Source of the DNA: Zasmidium citrigriseum
Lineage: Eukaryota; Ascomycota; Dothideomycetes; Mycosphaerellales; Mycosphaerellaceae
Assembly: GCA_002786025.1 (NCBI GenBank)
Contig: NHNW01000040.1
Span: 1 to 64,000, forward strand
Direction: 5' to 3'
DNA: 64,000 nt
Of the stretch, positions 22,958 to 32,936 are shown one piece after another. The notes beneath the pieces were generated by a model that was given only the letters and a program-made list of their open reading frames with translations, was not told where the DNA came from and did no database searches. Position numbers and translations under genes: made by a program. The stretch's first letter is position 1, and each line of letters opens with the position of its first letter.

Positions 22958-23833
22958 CTATCTATCACGAAGCAGACGCGGCAGTCGCCCAACCAATGTA
23001 CCCATTCGATGATGCGACAGGCCACCAATCAAGCCCGCCTTCCAAGTTGCCTTGATACGACGAACCGACCCTGGTATGTCGGTCATTCCACGCAATACGC
23101 GATTGAAGAGGTCAATTCGAAGATCATCCAAAGCTGGTGCTTTCCCAACGACCTTGTTGAACTTGCCGCGGACCGCCTTCACAGCGGCATTGGTACGAGT
23201 GTACGCTCTATATCCACTATAGAGCCCGTTGAGCTCCTTGTTCTGGTCCTTCAAGATGTTCTTGCAGAGCTCGATGATGAAGGCTTGGCAGTTGTTGATG
23301 ACAGCGTCGTATTCACCGAAAGCCTTCTCGATGATGTGGTTGCCTTCCGGCAGTCAGCATGCACCAGGACTCAGATCTCGACCACCGAAATACTTACCAA
23401 TGTATTCGATCTGATCATCGGTCAAGAACGTTGATCCGACTTCCCGGGAGATGTCTTTCATCGGCTCAAATCGTATCGACGACGTTTCCCAATCGGTTGT
23501 CCTGAACTCGCCCGAGTGGAATATCGGATCCTGGTGAAGATCGAAACATTTCGACCCAACTTGGACGGCCCAGTGCATGGTGGATTCGAATGCTTTGCCA
23601 GTTGCCTCGTAGAACTTGCGATGAGCGGCTGCTCTATGGCCTTCGTTTGCCTTGTTCTTCGCGAAGCGGAACTCCAGACGGACTGGTCGTAAAGTGATAC
23701 TGGGGCTGGATCTTTTCATCTCTTCAATCAGTGGGCATATTGGGCCTTCCGTTGGATGTCCGACCGTTTTTGGGGAGCAGGGGCATTGCCTGTTCTCAGT
23801 CATTGTGGTGACTCTGGCTTGACCAACTGTCAT
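22958..23833 (-). CDS. LRAT/PPPDE-like (papain-related thiol fold) putative protein
   Basis: Two exons (intron 23344-23397) give about 273 residues. The central region holds an HW motif (MHWAVQVGSKCFDLHQDP) followed, about 80 residues later, by YDAVINNCQAF. The pair resembles the His...Asn-Cys layout of LRAT/NlpC and PPPDE thiol proteins, in which His and Cys are catalytic. The C-terminal third is basic and helical. The start could be the internal methionine at residue 11. If the catalytic pair is real this could be an acyltransferase or a deubiquitinase- or desumoylase-like enzyme; neither can be chosen from sequence alone. Confidence 0.6.
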
Positions 23834-24503
23834 GGCAAAGACATGCTTTATATGACCTCAACTTCGGCAGTCGCAGCATTTCGAAGCCTTGTTCCAGGCC
23901 TAACAACATCCAACAGCAAGAAGAGGGCAGGCCCAAACAGCCACGAACGGACCCACAAGCTGGGCATGAGAGGCTGTCGCGGCTGAAACCAACACTACAT
24001 CGAACTCAGGCAACAATGTGACTTGCAGAATGGCATCCAAGTTCTTCGGTAAGGCCGCCTACTGCAGCGTGTGGTCTACGGGGGCTCAGCTCTCAGCTAA
24101 GAACAATGCGGCTGGTGCATGTTACACAAGAGCACGCCATCCGCTAATTCGGTGAGTACAATTTCAAACCCCATATAGGGCTCTCTGAAGTCCTCTTATT
24201 ACTTGCCATGCCCTACATTCCGTCCTCCTAAACTCCCGCAACTGCGACGATTGCTACGACTTTGGCGCTGCGCTCTTTCGGTCTCTCCGAGATCGTCCTT
24301 GCTGAAGGCGAGTCTGACCACCATTCTGGCAGAGCCTCCTTCGGGCAGTTTGCCTTCCGGTCTTGGCTGAGGCAGAGAGACGACATGTAGGGTGTCAGGT
24401 GCAGCTGAGCCTTCCCACCTCTTGAAGACTCTCTTGGCCTCAGATCTTTAAAAGCCAACACAGATGACCCCAAAAATGCTTCGATAGCGAAGGAATCTCG
24501 ACA
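23834..24503. other. Intergenic DNA between divergent genes
   Basis: No gene is visible. The stretch separates a minus-strand gene from a plus-strand gene and probably carries both promoters. Confidence 0.4.
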
Positions 24504-25270
24504 ATGTCGAAGCTCCCATCTTTGTTGGGCGTCCCATTCCAAGCCTGGTCCAGTACGAGCTCAATCATCACACAGATAGTAAAAACTACGAATGCGGACG
24601 ACCTTGCTGCCCTAGCACATAAATGGAGGACCCAGAAGCAAGAGGAACTGAAATACGTCGGACTCACGGTAAGTCGAACACTCAGAGATCTGTCATTCAA
24701 CTTGCTGACATCTCGATGACAGAGCGCTCTCATCGCCGGAACAGTCTCGGCGTCATTCTCCTGGAGCAATGTCGCACAAGCACCAATCGCGACCATCGCG
24801 TGCTGGTATTCTGCCTTGATCATGATCTTGATCAGTATCACCACCGCTACTCAGCAACACAACACTTTACAAAAGATTGCTTGCCAGGAGGATTGGGCTA
24901 CGAGGATCCAACAGCTCCTGTCTCGACGAACTTCGAAATCAACAATGCCATCAACAGACCCGATTCAGCATTTCATCTGGCAGACTCCGATCATGCTACT
25001 GAACTTTGGGATCTTTTTGTATATCACTGGTCTTCTCGGTCTGGTCTTCAATCATCCATTTATGGGAGATTCAGACAGGCAAAGCGATGTCGGGGTATGT
25101 CTCTACGTTAATGCCATTGCAGATGTGATGCTGACTGTTCGCAGGTGGAAATCGTCTTTGCAGTAGCTACTGCATTCACCATCGGGAGCTACTTTGTGGC
25201 CTGGCTGGGAGTGTCCAGCAAGCTACAGGATGGGAGAACAAAAGCACAAGCTCCTGCCGTTCATGTTTGA
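24504..25270 (+). CDS. Small multi-pass membrane protein of unknown function
   Basis: Three exons (introns 24669-24722 and 25095-25144, both GT-AG and in phase) give about 220 residues. After a soluble N-terminus of about 55 residues come hydrophobic segments around SALIAGTVSASFSW, ATIACWYSALIMILIS, PIMLLNFGIFLYITGLLGLVF and VEIVFAVATAFTIGSYFVAWLG, so three or four membrane spans are likely. A DPIQHFIWQTPIMLLNF stretch precedes the third span. The layout resembles small fungal membrane proteins with no assigned function. I do not recognise it further. Confidence 0.7.
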
Positions 25271-25723
25271 AACAAGATTATGAGCTCACGCAATACGCTT
25301 GAGTGGTTTCAATTGCCATGGATCAGTATCCCGCTGGGAGCTCCTACCAACTGGGGAAAGTCGAACGAAGTGTTCTTGGCGGTCGATAAGAAGGGCAAGA
25401 CCTGAGGTCAAACCGTTCGGTTGCTCTCGCAATTGGTACGCTTACTACTATGACACGAGGAAAAGATGTTCATCGACCTTTGTAAGAATCTAGTTCGGTA
25501 AGTGACAGAATCTGTTGCCTTTTAGAGCAACAGCGTCCATTGCAAGCACAAGCCGCTAGACCAGTCGGATCCGCGTACAACCAATCCTGACAAGGATCCT
25601 TCGCGTTCCCGAGCCCGGTTCGCAGGTTAGCTCGAACTCAAAAGGTGGCAATAAGTTCAGCTGGAAGTCCAACCTCAGACCTCAAAATCAACAAAACTTA
25701 GAAAAGACAGAAGAAGAGCCAGG
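25271..25723. other. Intergenic DNA
   Basis: Nothing recognisable; it contains the 3' region of the membrane-protein gene and the promoter of the sulfotransferase-like gene. Confidence 0.4.
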
Positions 25724-26617
25724 ATGGCGCTCGCTTGGCTACCACCAAAACCAGGCTGTGAGATCAAAGTCATCGGAGCAGGTACGAATCCAGCAATCAC
25801 CTATCCTGGATTGAATCTCACCACTTCCCAGGTCTCCCCAGAACAGCCACGAACTCGTTCTGTGCTGCTGTGGGAATCTTGCTCGACGGACCTGCATATC
25901 ACGCGGGTGTTCAATATGGATCGCCTGAGACTCCGAATGAGAGTTACATCCTCACCATGGACGAAGCGGCGAGATCTGTAACTATGCCTCCTGCGCAGAA
26001 GAAGAAAGCCCTACAGAAGCTGTACAATATCCTCGATGGATATGTCACGACCAATGACCCACCTCTATCCCTCCTCGTTCCTGAGTTGATGGAGATGTAC
26101 CCCAATGCCAAGGCAAGCGAATCCTCTGCCAACACAGACACACAACTAACAACCCCAGGTAATCTGCACAACCCGCGACCGCGAAGCCTGGATAAAATCC
26201 ATGCTCCTCGTCGTCAAAACCGCAAACCCAACCCTCGCCGGCTTCCTCTTCTTCTGGATTCCCTCAATGCGGCACCTCCCGCGCCTGGCAAACTCCCTCA
26301 CAGACCTCTTCTACATCCGCTACGGCGTCCGAGTGCACGACGAGGAGACCGCGAGGATCTGCTGGGAGCGGCATATGGCGTGGCTGGAGGAGATTGTGCC
26401 CAAGGAGAAGCTATTTTACTTCAATGTGAAGGATGGGTGGGAGCCGCTGTGTAAAGCGTTGGATGTGCCGGTGCCGAATGTGCCATTTCCGAGATTGAAT
26501 GATGCGGAGGAGTTGGAGGGGTATTTTAAGAAGGTGGCGATGAAGGGGTTGATGAGGTGGGCTATGGTTTTGGGATCGATTTGCTGGATTGCTGGGTTGC
26601 TTTGGTGGTTGATGTGA
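25724..26617 (+). CDS. Sulfotransferase-family P-loop protein with C-terminal membrane anchor
   Basis: About 265 residues in three exons. The PAPS-binding-type loop GAGLPRTATNS is formed across intron 1 (25782-25831). VICTTRDREAW, the PSB'-like segment, begins exon 3. Intron 2 (26113-26158) starts with GC, not GT (AAG|gcaagc). Only this boundary preserves the family sequence. The last residues (WAMVLGSICWIAGLLWWLM) form a hydrophobic tail, common in this fungal family and often mis-named as an NAD epimerase. Whether it really sulfates a substrate is unknown. Confidence 0.82.
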
Positions 26618-26981
26618 GTGCTGAGAGCGCATTTCGAAGCTCTCAACACCATATTCGAGCCTGAGCAGAAGGTCTTTGCGATATTAGAAGCAGTTCTTCT
26701 GGACCATCGCGTCGAGATGTCCGCTGCGGAGCTAGAAGAGCGGCATCGATTGGCTTGATGCCAGACTTCTCAGAGCCAGCAATGTCCCAGATCGATGGTC
26801 CCAAAGTTCACTTGCTCGAATTTTGATGTATTGAAGAGCTCATGATGGACGAGAGAATCGAGTTCGCTGGCAAAGCAGAGCTAAAGTGACGTCGTTTCTC
26901 CAGAGGCCCGTGCGTTCGAGTGAAACAACTCCAACATCTGGACTTCGCAACTGTTCGTGCAGCACTCGCCCACCAGCGACG
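26618..26981. other. Intergenic DNA upstream of the dihydroorotate dehydrogenase gene
   Basis: No gene seen. The next frame is open from an ATG at 26886, but the first 32 codons look like leader. Confidence 0.4.
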
Positions 26982-28967
26982 ATGCTGGCCACTCCGCGCC
27001 TGTCGGGCGCCTCAGTCCAGCTCCTACGGCATACCTTGGGTCTCAATCGATCTCAATCCCGAAGTCTGCAGCGCCAATGGCAGCGACAACTCTCCCAATC
27101 CTCCCGCCAACCTCCCCTAATCCACCACCTCCGAGCTTCGCGAAGATGGCAGTCCAGCACGACCGAAGCTGCTAAGGATGCTGCAAAAGATGCCACAGCT
27201 ACTGCGGCAAAGCAAGCTGCTGCTCAGACTGCCAAAAACACCGCTGAGTCTGCCAAAGACACGGCACAGACTGCTGCGAAAGCAACAGCTTCAGGCGGCT
27301 CGCGAGCGATTGCCTACATCTACGGTACTGGACTGGTCCTTCTACTATCCTTCGGCTACCTTTACATCACCGACACCCGCGCCAGTGTCCACCAATACCT
27401 CACAGTCCCTCTCGTTCGCTTCATACACCCAGACGCTGAGGAAGCACATCACGCTGGCATCCGCTACATTAAGGGCCTCTACGACTTTGGATTAAACCCC
27501 CGGGAACGTGGCAATCAAGATCAAGAGCTAGGTGATCTGCGAGTTGAGGTCTTTGGACATGTTTTGGACAACCCAATTGGAACATCAGCGGGCATTGACA
27601 AGAATGCTGAGATCCCGGATGCGCTGCTTGCGCTAGGACCTGCGTTGGTGGAGGTCGGAGGTGCAACGCCTCTGCCACAAGAGGGAAACCCCAAGCCCAG
27701 AGTGTTCAGGATACCAAGCCAGAATGCCCTCATCAACCGATATGGGCTCAACTCGGATGGAGCAGAGCATGTTGCCATGCAGCTAAGGGAACGTGTGCGA
27801 CAATTCGCGTATGACAATGGCATGGGTATCACGGCCGAGAGCGAACGCATCGTCCTGGACGGCGAGGCACAGGTACCACCCGGCAGTCTGGTTCCTGGGA
27901 AGCTGTTGGCCGTGCAAGTTGCGAAGAACAAGACGACACCGGACAACGACATTGCTGCAATTGCCAGGGATTACGTCTTCTGTGTCGATCGTCTGGCCAA
28001 GTATGCGGATGTACTTGTGGTGAATGTCTCTTCCCCAAACACGCCTGGACTTCGAGACCTCCAAGCCGCTGCTCCCCTGACCGCGATCCTCACAGCTGTC
28101 GTTGACTCTGCAAAGTCTGTGGACCGCAAGACCAAGCCAGCAGTCATGGTCAAGGTCTCACCAGACGAGGACAGCGACTCGCAGATAGAGGGGATTTGTA
28201 ATGCAGTCTGGGCCTCTGGCGTTGACGGCGTCATTGTTGGCAACACGACCAAAAAGCGACCGGATCCCATACCACAAGGATACGTCCTACCCGCTGCTGA
28301 GGCGAAGATGCTGACTGAAGTTGGAGGATACTCCGGACCACAAATGTTCCAGCGCACGCTTGACCTGGTAAAACGATATAGATATAAGCTTGATCAGGGG
28401 CCCCAGGACGACGCACCATCACAGACATATCCATCAAAGGCACCACCGGTTGACGATACGAACAAGTCTGTCGACGATACGGTAAAGCGAGACGCTAGCA
28501 GATTAAAGCCAGACACGGCAGAAGCTGAGAAAGAGAGCAAGCAGCCTTTGGTGCAGCTGCCAGACCTTCATTCCGCTGAAGACAAGGCGAAGTCCATCGG
28601 CGAGGCTGCAAAGACAGATTCGCCGCTCAGCGCTTCCTCTCCCCAAACACCACCGGCACTTACCGAAGGCGAGAAAGGAACGACGAGACAAGCTGCTGAA
28701 GGTGCCCTACATAAGATCATCACTGACGATGGCGCCTCGAAGCAGTCATCTGCGGATTCGAAACCAAAGCCAGCACCAACGCAAAGCCCTGCCGACCTCC
28801 CGGCCAAGGTCATCTTTGCCACCGGTGGTATCACCAATGGAGAGCAATGTCTCGATATTCTGAACGCAGGCGCCAGCATCTGTCAGGTCTATACGGCCAT
28901 GATGTATGGTGGCGTAGGTACCGTGACGAGGATGAAGAGCGAGATGCGAGATGCCATCAAAAAGTAG
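26982..28967 (+). CDS. Dihydroorotate dehydrogenase (quinone), mitochondrial
   Basis: Class 2 dihydroorotate dehydrogenase, the fourth step of de novo UMP synthesis. It oxidises dihydroorotate to orotate and passes electrons to ubiquinone at the inner mitochondrial membrane. A single exon encodes about 661 residues. The N-terminus is Arg- and Ser-rich (mitochondrial targeting), followed by an Ala/Lys/Thr repeat linker and one membrane span (IYGTGLVLLLSFGYLYI). Core motifs include GTSAGIDKNAEIPDAL, NRYGLNSDG and NVSSPNTPGLR with the class 2 catalytic serine region, ending in FATGGITNGEQC and QVYTAMMYGG. A low-complexity insert of about 130 residues (about 470-602) interrupts the C-terminal barrel, making the protein much longer than the roughly 440-residue yeast-type enzyme. 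The ATG at 26982 is preferred over that at 26886. Confidence 0.95.
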   Translation: MLATPRLSGASVQLLRHTLGLNRSQSRSLQRQWQRQLSQSSRQPPLIHHLRASRRWQSSTTEAAKDAAKDATATAAKQAAAQTAKNTAESAKDTAQTAAKATASGGSRAIAYIYGTGLVLLLSFGYLYITDTRASVHQYLTVPLVRFIHPDAEEAHHAGIRYIKGLYDFGLNPRERGNQDQELGDLRVEVFGHVLDNPIGTSAGIDKNAEIPDALLALGPALVEVGGATPLPQEGNPKPRVFRIPSQNALINRYGLNSDGAEHVAMQLRERVRQFAYDNGMGITAESERIVLDGEAQVPPGSLVPGKLLAVQVAKNKTTPDNDIAAIARDYVFCVDRLAKYADVLVVNVSSPNTPGLRDLQAAAPLTAILTAVVDSAKSVDRKTKPAVMVKVSPDEDSDSQIEGICNAVWASGVDGVIVGNTTKKRPDPIPQGYVLPAAEAKMLTEVGGYSGPQMFQRTLDLVKRYRYKLDQGPQDDAPSQTYPSKAPPVDDTNKSVDDTVKRDASRLKPDTAEAEKESKQPLVQLPDLHSAEDKAKSIGEAAKTDSPLSASSPQTPPALTEGEKGTTRQAAEGALHKIITDDGASKQSSADSKPKPAPTQSPADLPAKVIFATGGITNGEQCLDILNAGASICQVYTAMMYGGVGTVTRMKSEMRDAIKK

Positions 28968-29207
28968 AGTAAGGGGTCTTGATAAGTGTCCCCTCTTCTT
29001 GTGTACATGTATCCACCGGCTTAAAAAGGAATAGAGACCTTCTTGCAAGATGCTTACAAGGAAAGCATCAAGAAGAGAAGACGTTTCATTCCAAGACCAA
29101 TTGAGCTTGTCCACGCTACTTGGCATCTGCCCAAAGCCTTTGCATCCGAACGCCGTCGCTGAATTAAAACGCAGAACAGACGCAGCACACCCTCCCCAAC
29201 CCCTCCC

Positions 29208-29682
29208 CTACCGCCCCTCCTCCTCCCACACAACCCCCTTAACCCCATATCTCCACCCAAGATAACCCGCAACCCCAACCAAACTCCCCACCCCCGCAGC
29301 GCCCATACCCCTCACCAGTCCCACCCTTCTCACACCGCCCCAAACACCACCCACCAAAGTCCCCACCCCGGAAAAATCATCCACCTCCACCTGTCCCCGA
29401 TTCTCCAATAATCTCCAACTGCGATCTTTCCACTCTATATCCTCCCTTCCCCTCATCCTGAAATACAAACCCGGGATCATCAATCCTGTCATGGCGAGAC
29501 TGGAAATGCCGGTGGTTCGTAGGAGGTTTGTTGGGCGGCGGATAAGGTGCGTGAGGGGTGTTATGAGGAGACCGAGCGTTGCGCCTGTTTGGAAGGCGCG
29601 GTAGAGGACGTGGGTTGTTAGGATTGTTTTGGAGAGGGGTTGGTCTTCGGCGTAGGGGGTGTGGGGGGGCGAATCTTGACAT
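29208..29682 (-). CDS. Small conserved membrane protein, apparent frameshift near its start
   Basis: The coding-quality part reads TILTTHVLYRAFQTGATLG, then two or three hydrophobic segments (ISSLAMTGLMIPGLYF; GMGAAGVGSLVGVAGYLG), ending WRYGVKGVVWEEEGR. The natural start codon at 29682 gives MSRFAPP but is out of frame with the body by one base, beside a run of seven C. The body's own frame is open upstream to an ATG at 29852, but those 60-odd residues look like translated leader. Either one base is wrong in the C-run or an unusual start is used. Convergent with the dihydroorotate dehydrogenase gene. Family not recognised; a DUF-type fungal membrane protein is likely. Confidence 0.6.
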
Positions 29683-29852
29683 CTTGAGGGTATTGAATGG
29701 TGAAGTGATGGCTCGGTATTGGGGAGTCGTCTCGCCGGAATTCTTCGTGCTCGTCCACGCTGCTCTCTTTGCAGTGAATGATATATGTGTTGCTCGATAC
29801 TCGTCGTTGTATTATAACAATCTTCCACGCGAGCGGAGTCGTCGAGCCCCAA

Positions 29853-30635
29853 AGTGGCTTACGGTTCCAAAGTATCGCATCCCTACACCCGCGACCTCAC
29901 TTCTATTAATAATTTTTCTCTACAGAACGTTCCATGTCTAGTCGTGCGTAAGCAAAACCACCTCGAACGGACGAGGGAGGACAAAGCCATCCCGTACGGC
30001 CGCAGAAAAGCAAGCCAACCAAAGAGGTGACGTCTCAAGCTGGAGGATGCCCACGTGGCTGAACTCAATTCCTCCGTTCTTGTTCACATGAAAGAAGCTC
30101 TCTTTCAACACCAGTATGGAAGACCTTTGCTTCGTATATATACCAGCCTGTACTGCTATACCCAGTATCACTACTTCAAACATTACACGTCAAGGCCCCT
30201 TCCCTTTCACTCTCTCCAACAATCACTTCTTGCAGAATCGAAGCAGTCCACAGATCGGGAGAGTCGTTAAGTCATACTCATTTTTGGATAATCCCCATTC
30301 CCAGTTCCCATATTACGTCTCATAAGCAAGCAATAGTAATGGATTAGTTGTATCCATCTCTCTGCCCCAGTCATCCTGTCAAACTCCCGATGCGCCGTCG
30401 CCCATATTCGTGACAATGTTCCATACACTTTTCATCCAGTGGCTTTCTGTTTTCCGTTCGATTTACTCCGGGCTCGTATGGGGAACTCCCATTCCACGCC
30501 ATCAATTCGTCCGACTTTGAATGATACCCTCTTAGTAGTGGTAGGCGCCGGAGAGACATTACCCTCCACCCGCGCCGTGCAGCTTTCCCTCCTCTCTTTC
30601 CCAGCCTCCTCTTCCGGAATCGACCGACATCCCTT
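29853..30635. other. Intergenic DNA
   Basis: No supported gene. Small frames on both strands lack domains. The stretch includes the 3' side of the coiled-coil protein gene on the minus strand. Confidence 0.4.
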
Positions 30636-31855
30636 CTAAGTGTAGTTCGGCGAGACCGCACCACCAGCCGTGGCCTGGCCGTGCATGCTGCCGTCCCGCA
30701 TGACTTCCAGCGTCTGTGGGAAGTAAGGCTCAACGCCCCAGTTGCGGAGGTATGCGCCGGTCTTCTCGATCCTCTTGATTTCTCTCTGCACACCCCAGCT
30801 GTCACCCTCTTCTTTAAAGCGGCCTTTGACGACGTCGACCATGGCTTCGTCGAGGCGGCCGTAGAATGCTCTTCGCTCGCGCAGGTCGTCTTCGTCGCCG
30901 TTCTCGAGACCGCCATGGGAGTTGAGGTTGCCGCCGAGCTTGAGGAGCAGATCGAAGGCGTAGCGTGGTCCCGATGGGAGGGAGGAGAGGCGTGAGATGT
31001 CGGGAAGGAATTTGAGCATGCATGCGGAGAAGGATGGAGTGGGGAGAGAGTCGTTGAGGTCGTCTTGTAAGCGATGAAGGTCGAAGTTGACAATGGTGAT
31101 CTTGCGGTCTAGCTGTGCGTTGAGTGTTGCTGCGGCGTGTGTGGGTGATGCAGCGTGAGAGGTGGAGTCCATGATCTGCGCGATGCTTGCCGGCACATCT
31201 ATAACAAAGGATTAGTACGATATTACTAGCGCGACAGCTTTTGGTAGTGGTACTCACCTGGCCTCAATCCTCTCTTGTCAATCCACGCATGCACTTCTGT
31301 CCGCTGACGCTCGAGCGCATCGATGTACGCCTTCAGATCACCAATTTCACTCTCCAAAGTCTCGATCTTGTCTGAATAAGGTCGAATGGCTTGGTTGAAA
31401 GCTTGCAGCAAAAGATCAGGGGCTGGCTCGTTCTTGAGCGAACCGCTGGGCGGCGCATCAGGATAGCCCTGACTTCCTCCCATACTCCCACCGTAGCCGT
31501 TGCTCATGTTCCCACTCCGCGACTGAGGAGGGTAGTTATTAGAGTGATAGCGATCCTGCGAGCCAACTTCGGTAGGACGGTCTCTCCGCGCGTACATGGC
31601 TTCGGCACCAGCACCAGTCTCCTTTCCCAGGGGATCACCGAGCTGCGGTGCGTTGTTACTCTGGCGCGAGGCGGGCAGGGCGCGGGCGTCGTCGTGGTCG
31701 GGCTCAATGGGCGATACCACCGGGGCGTTGTTGTACTTGTCGTCGTACGAGGCGGAATTGGTCTTGGAGTCGTGGCGCGAGTCGTAGCTGGGGTCTCGGT
31801 CGACGTAGGACTGGGAGTTGCTGCGACTTCTGGAGAGGCGCTTGAAGAAGACCAT
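30636..31855 (-). CDS. Conserved fungal coiled-coil protein of unknown function
   Basis: About 386 residues in two exons (intron 31199-31257). The N-terminal 130 residues are disordered: a basic start (MVFFKRLSRSRSNS) and then Ser-, Asp-, Tyr- and Gly-rich sequence. A coiled coil follows (IETLESEIGDLKAYIDALERQ). WIDKRGLRPDVPASIA is formed across the splice, and a helical C-terminal domain ends near YLRNWGVEPYFP. The ATG at 31855 is preferred; an in-frame ATG at 31900 would add 15 residues. The basic, disordered head and coiled coil suggest a scaffold or membrane-associated role, but I cannot assign one. Confidence 0.75.
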
Positions 31856-32936
31856 GCTTTCAGAGGAAAGAAGAAGCGGGAGGGAAGCTGGGCGGCGCAA
31901 AGGCAGAGGCGGCGGTTATAGGGCCGCTGCGGGAACAGGAAATGATTGTGGGTGGGCGGTTTGGCGAGCCGGTCGCGCGCGCAAAGTCTAAGGCGAAGTG
32001 TGTCGGCAGTGGGCGAAGCGAAGGCGTCGTAAGAGAGCTGGTTCGTGGACTGTAGCGAAGGATGCGGGAGTTGAGAGGAGGCTGGCAGTCCGAAGTGGTG
32101 ATGGCGATGGGGGAGGTTAGGAGATGCGATGGCCCCTGTCGCTACACAGCACCAAGCCAAGCTATTTCAGCCCAACCTGCAGACCTCCCGAGCGTAGTTC
32201 TCGTGTTCCCGTGCTGCAGCTGTGCTGTGCTCCTTCACGCAGGTACAAGTGCAGCTCTGCATTTTCATGTGAAAGAGGGCGGCTCGAAACAAGATGTCCA
32301 ATGCGATCGGCATTGGAGCATGTCCGGGCCGAGGCGACCGGAGAAAGCGCTTGGGCCTCCGGCTGGCTTTGATGGCCGGGAATCACGAAGGAGGCTGGGA
32401 CTTCACTTCGTCCATCAACAATCGATGCTGCTATTATGATGAGGATCCGCTGTGGACTTTTGCCCCTGCCTGCCACGTCTGTCTAATATCTTGGCTCTTT
32501 GTTTGTGCTGTTCAGGAGAAGTGGGATGTTGCAGGCCGGGTGGTGAGGAATCGAGTAGGAGAGATGGCGAAGAGAAGAAGGACTTCCGTACGAACAACGA
32601 TGGGAGTCCTAGTTGATGGATATTCGCCCTGAGTAAGGACTGGAGTACTTCAGCGCCGATCAAAGGATCCAAATCTTACGGAGAATGCAGTGCTACGACT
32701 GGGAGTTGAGGTAGAATGGAACCGGGGAGGGTCTTTCTGTCAAGATTACGTTGATTACCAGGTCTTAGCAAGTAAGTACAAGCTCCTGTCGCTCTCAATG
32801 GCCTTTCGCAATGCTTCGAGATCAATCTCGCCAACTTTCGCAAGCCTCTCTAATGCGTGTGTAGCAAACCAATCCCAAAAACGCCTTTCAATGTCCGATC
32901 CGTCTCGTGTCAACGTGGGGTATCAAGAACGCCGTC
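31856..32936. other. Intergenic DNA
   Basis: About 1 kb without a supported gene. It holds the promoter of the coiled-coil gene on the left and the 3' region of the 2EXR gene on the right. Short frames overlap without domain content. Confidence 0.4.
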
